Shown here: in pieces, positions 6,639-11,359 of the stretch
Layout: every line of letters starts with the position of its first letter
Numbering within the stretch: position 1 is the first letter of the stretch
NCBI GenBank assembly: GCA_021151605.1
Contig: JAGKWZ010000209.1
Coordinates: 1-11,359, forward strand
Length of the DNA: 11,359 bases
Direction of reading: 5' to 3'
Source: Verrucomicrobiaceae bacterium
GTDB taxonomy: Bacteria; Verrucomicrobiota; Verrucomicrobiia; Verrucomicrobiales; Verrucomicrobiaceae
The notes under the pieces: model-generated
Told to the model about the DNA's origin: nothing
What the model saw: only the letters and a program-made list of their open reading frames with translations
Database searches by the model: none
Made by a program: the position numbers and the translations under genes

Positions 6639-6718
6639 GTCTGGCCTGGGTGCTGCGTCAGATGCATGGCAGGCTTTCCCGTCAGGCTCAGAGGTCGGAA
6701 TGCCGGACGAGCCTGCTG
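6639..6718. terminator. Convergent gap with a possible bidirectional terminator stem
   Basis: The 80-bp gap lies between the convergent stop codons of the kinase and holB. GCAGGCT (6669-6675) pairs with AGCCTGC (6710-6716), and a further CGTC/GACG pair can form inside after a small bulge. The loop is long and there is no T-run on either strand, so this is a weak call based mainly on position between two converging genes. Confidence 0.3.
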
Positions 6719-7714
6719 TTATTTACCGAAAGCCTGGATGAAGGCGACCTCCAGGGCGAGTCCTTCGTTGACGTTGGTGTGTAGGTGCTGCTCGAGCTGG
6801 CGGATGGCGCGGAGGCGCTGAGTGGTCTCCTCGGGCTGCCATTGCTCGGCGAGCCGAGCCGTGGCGTGCCTGTACTGGGGTAGATCGAGATTCGCAGCGC
6901 CGACCTGCTGGCGGGCGACATCCCCCATCCAGGCGAGAACGAGGTCCATGAGTGCGTCGCGCCGCTGGAGGTAGCGGGCCTCGATCTGGGCGCTGACCTC
7001 TTCTTCGCGCTGCTTCAGCCAGGTGCCATCCGTGGTTTTGGCGTAGTGGTCCTGCTCCTTTTCGAATTCCTCCTCGAGCTCCTTTTTGATCTCATCGTAA
7101 AGGTCGTCGATCACGGCTTGGAAGTCCGCCTTGAGACCAAGGGCGGCACCGATGCCACCGGTGGTGCGGCTGGACAGCTGCTGGAGGACGGCGAGGAGCT
7201 TCTGCTCATGCTCGTCAAACTGGCGGACGCCCGCTGGAGGCAGCAAGGGCATCTGGATGACGCGTGAGAGGATGGTGGTGAGGAGCTGCTCAGGATGATG
7301 GCTGATGAGCAGGATAAGAGTGCGGGGCGGCGGCTCCTCGAGGGTTTTGAGGAAGGCATTTTGCGCCGGGATGGTCATGCGCTCGGCATCAACGATGATG
7401 CCCAGTTTGTGCCCACCGGGGGCAGTGGTGCGGTGGATCATGCGCTCCAGGAAGCGGATGGTGCCCACCTCACTGGCATCGTCACCCACCGAAATGCGGC
7501 GGGATTTACTCTGGGGACGGAGGATCACTGCGCCGTCCTGAGCCCAGTCGTCGAGGCATGAGTTCCGGGCGGGGCTGACAAGGCCAAGGACCGAGGAGGC
7601 GAAGTCCTCAAGCCGGGCATCACGAGGACCACTGATGAGATAGGCATGAGCCATGCGCCCGAGCTTCTGGGCGCGGGTGAGGAGGCTGAGCGCGTGGTCG
7701 GCTTTATACGGCAT
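6719..7714 (-). CDS. holB: DNA polymerase III delta' subunit-like clamp-loader protein
   Basis: 331 residues with the AAA+ fold of the clamp-loader family. KADHALSLLTRAQKLGRMAHAYLISGP (4-30) is the usual N-terminus, followed by GHKLGIIVDAERMTIPAQNAFLKTLEEPPP (101-130), the most conserved stretch of delta' and gamma/tau. The Walker A lysine is lost (SGPRDARLEDFA where active ATPases have GKT), as expected for delta', which does not bind ATP. The zinc-module cysteines seen in many relatives are absent apart from Cys53. The SRC arginine-finger motif reads SRV (150-152), keeping the arginine. Residues about 207-260 are highly charged and probably coiled coil. The ATG overlaps the last 11 nt of tmk, so the two genes are almost certainly co-transcribed and perhaps translationally coupled. 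The role is loading the sliding clamp during replication. Confidence 0.88.
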   Translation of the reverse strand: MPYKADHALSLLTRAQKLGRMAHAYLISGPRDARLEDFASSVLGLVSPARNSCLDDWAQDGAVILRPQSKSRRISVGDDASEVGTIRFLERMIHRTTAPGGHKLGIIVDAERMTIPAQNAFLKTLEEPPPRTLILLISHHPEQLLTTILSRVIQMPLLPPAGVRQFDEHEQKLLAVLQQLSSRTTGGIGAALGLKADFQAVIDDLYDEIKKELEEEFEKEQDHYAKTTDGTWLKQREEEVSAQIEARYLQRRDALMDLVLAWMGDVARQQVGAANLDLPQYRHATARLAEQWQPEETTQRLRAIRQLEQHLHTNVNEGLALEVAFIQAFGK

Positions 7715-8354
7715 GGCGGTGAGTCTCGACGAGATTCAGGATTTCGCCGTGAATGGCTTCGGGGGTGCCAGAGGCATCAACAATGGCGATGCGGGCAGGT
7801 TCGGCACGGGCCAGGTCGAGGTAGCCCTGGCGGACTTTTTCATAAAACTCGCGCGGCTGACTCTCCATGCGGTCGAGCTCGCGTCCGGTCGCGTGGATAC
7901 GCTGCCAGGCGATGTCAGTCTCGAGGTCGAGAAGAACGGTGAGCTGGGGGAGTGTGCCGCCGGTGGCGAAGGTATTGATGGCAGCCACGGCATCCAGTGG
8001 CAGCCCGCGCGCAAGGCCCTGATAGACGGTGGTGGAGTCGAGAAAGCGGTCGAGGATGACAAAGGTGCCCGAAGCAAGCAATGGGCGGACTTTTTCCCGA
8101 ACGATCTGAGCGCGGCTGGCGGCGAAGAGGAGGAGCTCGGACTCCGGGGTCATGGCGCTGCCGGCCTTGGCATGCTGGAGGAGGTGGCGGATTTCCTCGC
8201 CAATCTCCGTGCCACCCGGCTCGCGAAGGATAACGACGCTTTGGCCAGAGCTTTCGAGATGCTGCTGGAGGAGGCGGATCTGGGTGGACTTACCACAGCC
8301 TTCGGAGCCTTCGAAGGAGAGCAGGAAACCGGACTTGGAAGAGGTGGCTGACAC
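7704..8354 (-). CDS. tmk: Thymidylate (dTMP) kinase
   Basis: 216 residues, the normal length for bacterial dTMP kinase, which phosphorylates dTMP to dTDP in the cytoplasm. The P-loop is FEGSEGCGKST (14-24), followed by LREPGGTEIGEEIR (43-56), the DRF motif (102-104) with DSTTVYQG (106-113), and a C-terminal lid region containing ATGRELDRMESQ. LREPGGT and TTVYQG contact the nucleotide in characterised members. The start is a GTG at 8354 without an SD sequence; only nine residues precede the conserved GFLLSFEG, so this start is reasonable. It lies upstream of and overlaps holB, a gene order common in bacteria, and is divergent from hisI across 117 bp. Confidence 0.95.
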   Translation of the reverse strand: MSATSSKSGFLLSFEGSEGCGKSTQIRLLQQHLESSGQSVVILREPGGTEIGEEIRHLLQHAKAGSAMTPESELLLFAASRAQIVREKVRPLLASGTFVILDRFLDSTTVYQGLARGLPLDAVAAINTFATGGTLPQLTVLLDLETDIAWQRIHATGRELDRMESQPREFYEKVRQGYLDLARAEPARIAIVDASGTPEAIHGEILNLVETHRHAV

Positions 8355-8471
8355 GGAGAAAAGAGGGCGCTAGGAGCGGGGAGCAGCCTGTTTAGCGTGT
8401 GGCCCGGAGATGTCGAACAAAAGCATTTTCGTTTTGGCAAAGCCTGGCGTCGGGGTTATCTCCGCCGTCCC
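8355..8471. other. Divergent tmk/hisI intergenic region, no clear promoter
   Basis: This 117-bp stretch must carry start signals for both directions. A TTGGCA (around 8434-8439) lies about 16 bp before TTATCT on the plus strand, but the -10 match is poor. On the minus strand no pair better than random was found. A GTG at 8397 would extend hisI by 25 residues into this region, but those residues (MWPGDVEQKHF and onward) look like translated spacer. Confidence 0.3.
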
Positions 8472-8891
8472 ATGATAGAAGCGATTTCCCTCCAGTTCGG
8501 CCCCCGTGACTCCAAGCAAACCATCGAAGAAGGTCTGGCCTTCGCGCCGAAGTTTGATGAGCATGGACTGATCGCGGCGATTGCGGTGGATGCAGACACG
8601 AATGAGCCTCTGATGCTGGCTTACATGAACGCAGAAACGCTGCGGGAGACGCTGGCGCTGGGTCAGGCGGTGTACTACAGCCGCAGCCGTCAGGAGCGCT
8701 GGCACAAGGGGGCCACGAGTGGTGAGTTTCAAGATGTCATCGAGATCCGTACGGACTGTGACCAAGACGCCCTGATCCTCCGAGTCAAGCAGCGCGGTGG
8801 TGGTTGCTGCCACACGAAACGCAACACGTGCTTTTATCGCAAGGTCAAGACGCCTACTGAAGCGGGTGTGGTGATGCTGGAGAAGGCCTGA
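8472..8891 (+). CDS. hisI: Phosphoribosyl-AMP cyclohydrolase
   Basis: 139 residues from ATG 8472. The enzyme opens the purine ring of phosphoribosyl-AMP in the third step of histidine synthesis. Family marks are IAVDADTNEPLMLAYMNAETL (37-57), VYYSRSRQERWHKGATSG (67-84), the Mg-binding DCDQD (95-99) and GGGCCHT...CFYR (109-122). Cys96, a Cys in the CC pair (112/113) and Cys120 match the zinc ligands of the dimeric enzyme. The length fits a monofunctional HisI; the PR-ATP pyrophosphohydrolase (HisE) domain is absent and must be encoded elsewhere. The alternative GTG start at 8397 is disfavoured because its extra 25 residues lie outside the family. No SD sequence is seen. recR follows after 11 nt, so the two are likely one transcript, and no other his gene is in the window. 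Confidence 0.92.
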   Translation: MIEAISLQFGPRDSKQTIEEGLAFAPKFDEHGLIAAIAVDADTNEPLMLAYMNAETLRETLALGQAVYYSRSRQERWHKGATSGEFQDVIEIRTDCDQDALILRVKQRGGGCCHTKRNTCFYRKVKTPTEAGVVMLEKA

Positions 8892-8902
8892 CCTGCATTG
8901 CC

Positions 8903-9508
8903 ATGGCTGCGCTCGACTATCCTCCACCGCTGCGACGCCTGATTGCGCAACTGAAGTCGCTCCCTGGCCTGGGGCCACGCAGTGCAGAGCGGCTGATGCT
9001 CTGGCTCATGCAGGACGGAGGGCGGATCGAGCCCATGGTGGATGCTTTGACCGAGGCGATGGCGAGAGTTCATGCCTGCGATGACTGCGGCTTTTTCATC
9101 GAGCGAGGGGAGGCCTGTGCGCTGTGTCACAATCCGAAACGACAGCAGCGTCTCATCTGCGTGGTGGAGCAGGCAGCCGATGTTCTGCGCCTGGAGAGGT
9201 CTGGGGCCTTTCACGGCATGTACCATGTGCTCGGCGGCAAGCTTTCACCGCTCGATAATGTGACGCCGGAAGACCTGCGCATCGAGACGCTGCTGGAGCG
9301 TGTGAAGCGTGTTCAAGCGGCCGAAGTGATCCTGGCTGTAGGCTCAGACGTGGAAGGTGAGGCCACTGCGAGCTATCTGCACGACCTACTCCGCGCCGAA
9401 GGGCTGGCCGTGACACGTCTCGCCCAGGGTTTACCCGCAGGCGGTGGGCTGGATCACGCGGATGAGTTAACGCTCTACCAAGCCCTTCAAGGGCGTCGGA
9501 CGCTTTAA
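8903..9508 (+). CDS. recR: Recombination mediator RecR
   Basis: 201 residues, the standard RecR size. An N-terminal helix-hairpin-helix (LKSLPGLGPRSAERL, 17-31) is followed by a four-cysteine zinc finger (Cys59, Cys62, Cys72, Cys75). Next comes a Toprim domain (LICVVEQAADVLRLERSGAF, 84-103; YHVLGGKLSPLDNV, 107-120) and the C-terminal LAQGLPAGGGLDHADELTLYQAL. RecR acts with RecO (and RecF) to load RecA on SSB-covered single-stranded DNA at gaps. It probably shares a transcript with hisI; the more usual partner dnaX-ybaB is not present here. Its TAA overlaps the stop codon of the convergent bactofilin gene by 4 bp, leaving no room for a terminator between them. There is no SD sequence. Confidence 0.95.
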   Translation: MAALDYPPPLRRLIAQLKSLPGLGPRSAERLMLWLMQDGGRIEPMVDALTEAMARVHACDDCGFFIERGEACALCHNPKRQQRLICVVEQAADVLRLERSGAFHGMYHVLGGKLSPLDNVTPEDLRIETLLERVKRVQAAEVILAVGSDVEGEATASYLHDLLRAEGLAVTRLAQGLPAGGGLDHADELTLYQALQGRRTL

Positions 9509-10668
9509 AGCGCAGGCCTGGGCATGACCTGGGTGCGGACAATGTTCATGGCACCGTTGAGTTCTCCACCGGGCTCAATATTGATCGAGCGGGCGGTGAC
9601 GTCTCCATAAACGGCTCCATCTTTACCGATGGTGAGAGGTCCGGTACAGAGGATGGTGCCGGTGATCTTTGCCTGAATTTCTGCTTCTTCAGCATGGATG
9701 AGGTTCAGGAAGGTCACATCAGCTCCCTTTTCGATGAAGAAACGCTTGCAGTGAATCTCTCCAATGATGTTTCCAACTGTACGAAAAGCAGCATCACCTG
9801 CGGCCTGGATATTGGCTTCAACGATGCCCTGGCAGCGAATGTCCCGACAGATGACGAGGTCGGTGGAGAGATGTCCACGTTTGCGGATCAGAACATCTCC
9901 ACGCGTTTTGATGGCCTGGTTTGTGGCCATGTTTACCTCCACGTCTTCGAGGGAAATCAACGAGCCGCATTGTGGGCAATTGGCGGATCGTGAGGAACGA
10001 CTGACTTTGAACTTATGGCCGCAATCGAAGCAGTCGGCATCCTTGAAATAGGCGTTTCGATACACCCCCTGGTCCCGCATTTTCTGCAGAGTGCTGGCGG
10101 ACATAGGTTCCGGCGCCGGCGTGGGAGGGGGGGAGTTGGACTGAGGTCGGCGGGCCGCAGGAGTTTCCTCCACTTTAGGCTCAGGCACTGATTCAATGAC
10201 TGGGGCGGGCGGCGCAGCAATGGGAGCCGTTTCAGGCTCTGGAGCCTCGTTTGCCGGGCTCGAGCTCTGCTTGAGAAAGACGCCGAATCCTCCCTCTGCC
10301 GCCTCTTCTTGAGAAACGGGCTTCTCGAATTCCAAGTGCTCTCTCTCCGCTAGGGCGGCGTTGATGGGTGCCAGGGTCCGCCTGCTGGTCAGCGGTACTT
10401 GAGGCACGGGCTGAGGTTCAGGGTTTTTGATGGGAGCGGCGGGCGTATCCCAGGCACTATTATCAATTTTGCCTCCAGCACGGCTCACCCCTGAGGCGGA
10501 CACCTTGCCACGGACAATGGAAAGGTGGACCCCACATTTTTTACAAAAAGTGGAAACAACAAGGCGCGGCTCAAACTGAGCCGCGCCACAGGTCGGACAC
10601 AGCACCTCTATTTGACCTTTAGGAGGCGCGGGGCGGTCACTTTTCGGGGCGAAAAGTCTTCGAAACAC
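9505..10668 (-). CDS. Bactofilin-domain protein with two zinc ribbons
   Basis: 387 residues from GTG 10668; a TAG lies in frame 18 nt upstream and no other start is available. Two CXXC-CXXC zinc ribbons are present: Cys24/27/42/45 and Cys213/216/231/234. A long Pro/Ala/Glu-rich, presumably disordered linker (about 65-195) separates them. The C-terminal part (about 250-378) has the repeating Gly-turn beta pattern of bactofilins (polymer-forming, DUF583 type), for example GDVLIRKRGHLSTD, GNIIGEIHC, ITGTILCTGPLTIG and GAVYGDVTARSINIEPGGELNG. Bactofilins self-assemble into nucleotide-free filaments that scaffold cell-wall or shape machinery. The ribbons could bind nucleic acid, a partner protein or only stabilise the N-terminal region; no function is known to me. 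The start lies 19 nt after the stop of the upstream bactofilin, so the pair is an operon. The stop overlaps recR. Confidence 0.85.
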   Translation of the reverse strand: MFRRLFAPKSDRPAPPKGQIEVLCPTCGAAQFEPRLVVSTFCKKCGVHLSIVRGKVSASGVSRAGGKIDNSAWDTPAAPIKNPEPQPVPQVPLTSRRTLAPINAALAEREHLEFEKPVSQEEAAEGGFGVFLKQSSSPANEAPEPETAPIAAPPAPVIESVPEPKVEETPAARRPQSNSPPPTPAPEPMSASTLQKMRDQGVYRNAYFKDADCFDCGHKFKVSRSSRSANCPQCGSLISLEDVEVNMATNQAIKTRGDVLIRKRGHLSTDLVICRDIRCQGIVEANIQAAGDAAFRTVGNIIGEIHCKRFFIEKGADVTFLNLIHAEEAEIQAKITGTILCTGPLTIGKDGAVYGDVTARSINIEPGGELNGAMNIVRTQVMPRPAL

Positions 10669-10687
10669 GAAGGGAGTTGGTCGCTAA

Positions 10688-11206
10688 TTAAGGTTGTGGG
10701 CGGCTGCTAAGGACAGGCTTGGGCGCGTCGGCTTTTTTACCCACAGAGGACTGACCCATGAAGGTGGCACCTTCTTCGATGGAAAGTGTACCTGCAGCGA
10801 TGTCACCAACCAGGATGGCGTTGCTCTTCAATTCGCAGCGCTCAGCGACAGTGATGTTGCCTTCGACTTTGCCAAAAATGATGACCGAGCGAGTTTTGAC
10901 TTCGCCTTTGATCAATGCGTTTTCGCCGACCGTGAGGCTGCCATCGGAAATGACTTCACCTTCGATTTTGCCATCAATGATGAGGTCGTGAGAGAATTTG
11001 ATCGAACCTTTAATTTCGACGTCGTTGGCGAGGACGTTTTTACTGGATGTCATAGAAAAAGAAGATGAGGGAGCGCGTTGAGGTTGTGCAGCAGGAGCAT
11101 GAGTGGAGAGAAATGGAGCGCGTTCAGCGGGTGAGGCTGGCGCGGGCGTTTCAGCACGCGTGTCCTTTTGACTTTCGTTGGGTTGTCCGATTATTTGCCT
11201 GAGCAT
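10688..11206 (-). CDS. Bactofilin (polymer-forming cytoskeletal protein)
   Basis: 172 residues. Residues 1-55 are polar and Pro/Ala-rich. Residues about 57-152 form a typical bactofilin beta-helix: DVEIKGSIKFSHDLIIDG, KIEGEVISDGSLTVGENALI, KGEVKTRSVIIFGKVEGNI, AILVGDIAAGTLSIEEGATF, each roughly one or two rungs. The C-terminal tail is Lys/Pro-rich. Bactofilins polymerise without nucleotide and act as scaffolds for cell-shape or envelope proteins. Here the upstream place in a two-gene operon suggests co-assembly with the zinc-ribbon bactofilin. ATG 11206 is favoured by the promoter just before it; an internal ATG at 11053 (MTSSKNV) would give the bare domain. No SD sequence is present, and translation may be leaderless. 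Confidence 0.92.
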   Translation of the reverse strand: MLRQIIGQPNESQKDTRAETPAPASPAERAPFLSTHAPAAQPQRAPSSSFSMTSSKNVLANDVEIKGSIKFSHDLIIDGKIEGEVISDGSLTVGENALIKGEVKTRSVIIFGKVEGNITVAERCELKSNAILVGDIAAGTLSIEEGATFMGQSSVGKKADAPKPVLSSRPQP

Positions 11207-11244
11207 GGGAATTTAATATAAAGGGCCTGGAGCTTGAGTGTCAA
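11204..11244 (-). promoter_or_regulatory. Sigma70-type promoter of the bactofilin operon, near-leaderless
   Basis: On the minus strand a perfect -35 TTGACA (11239-11244) and a 5/6 -10 TATATT (11215-11220) are separated by 18 bp. The ATG at 11206 follows the -10 by only 8 nt, so transcription should start within about 0-3 nt of the start codon. This is the best promoter in the window and supports the long bactofilin start. Confidence 0.65.
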
Positions 11245-11320
11245 TGTTCTGGTGTTTTTTTCTGAAACTTTAATTTTCAAAACAGTAGAGCCTTTTCCGG
11301 GCCATCCGTGCACTTTTCTT
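11245..11320. other. AT-rich spacer upstream of the bactofilin operon
   Basis: This stretch is clearly richer in A and T than the rest of the window and contains a T7 run (11255-11261). A-tracts this close upstream of a -35 box could act as an UP element for the bactofilin promoter (minus-strand view: AAAAAAA just upstream of TTGACA). No operator palindrome is seen. Confidence 0.3.
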
Positions 11321-11333
11321 GAGGAGGCAGTCA

Positions 11334-11359
11334 GTGCTTTTGCAACATCAGGCATACAT
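11334..11359 (+). CDS. Possible start of a plus-strand gene leaving the window
   Basis: A strong SD-like GAGGAGG (11321-11327) lies 6 nt before GTG at 11334. The frame then reads eight sense codons (M L L Q H Q A Y) to the window edge, with an in-frame TAG far upstream at 11286. Good SD sequences are otherwise missing in this window, so either this gene is regulated differently or the match is chance. Nothing can be said about the product. Confidence 0.3.

Noticed and set aside
7653..8351. 232-residue plus-strand frame opposite tmk
   Set aside because: It is a shadow of tmk; the P-loop and DRF motifs on the minus strand are decisive.
8397..8471. N-terminal extension of hisI from GTG 8397
   Set aside because: The 25 extra residues have no counterpart in the HisI family, and the ATG at 8472 gives the usual length.
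11191..11355. 54-residue minus-strand frame (starts MPDVAKAL) upstream of the bactofilin
   Set aside because: It runs through the promoter and AT-rich spacer and overlaps the bactofilin start; it has no SD sequence and no recognisable features.

Overview
The window looks like chromosomal DNA of a Verrucomicrobiota bacterium, probably near Prosthecobacter or Verrucomicrobium. The reasons are the moderately high GC, secreted ceramidase-like and ThuA-like proteins side by side, a Ser/Thr kinase fused to PEGA and formylglycine-generating-enzyme (FGE)-sulfatase modules, zinc-ribbon bactofilins, collagen-like tail-fibre repeats, and genes that mostly lack a Shine-Dalgarno (SD) sequence. The assignment rests on recalled family patterns, not on a search.

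Layout. (1) 3-554, plus: the 3' end of a collagen-like, tail-fibre-like gene. (2) 555-1109: no gene, but a dense cluster of inverted repeats and short degenerate repeats, with two hairpins just downstream of the next minus-strand gene. (3) 1110-4042, minus: a secreted-protein cluster, in transcription order a ThuA-domain protein, a small basic Pro-rich ORF, a ceramidase-like protein and a LamG protein. The last two look like two pieces of one ancestral gene joined by an internal deletion and frameshift. (4) 4043-4202: a divergent promoter region. (5) 4203-6638, plus: a membrane-anchored Ser/Thr kinase with kinase, TM, degenerate FGE half, PEGA and full FGE-like domains. (6) 6719-8354, minus: tmk-holB, overlapping by 11 bp. 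(7) 8472-9508, plus: hisI-recR, 11 bp apart. (8) 9505-11206, minus: a two-gene bactofilin operon behind a good sigma70-type promoter that would give an almost leaderless mRNA. (9) 11207-11359: AT-rich upstream DNA and a possible start of a plus-strand gene leaving the window.

The housekeeping genes (dTMP kinase, clamp-loader delta', AMP cyclohydrolase, RecR) are ordinary and intact. The accessory interest lies in the kinase with its extracytoplasmic sensor-like tail, the bactofilin pair (one carrying two CXXC-type zinc ribbons), and the secreted cluster, where two separate reading-frame lesions lie within 1.3 kb. No defence island, CRISPR array, tRNA, rRNA or insertion sequence was found. I do not see clear evidence for a wholly new biological system. 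The best candidates for something under-described are the small ORF with a possible -1 frameshift, the kinase architecture and the palindromic repeat cluster.
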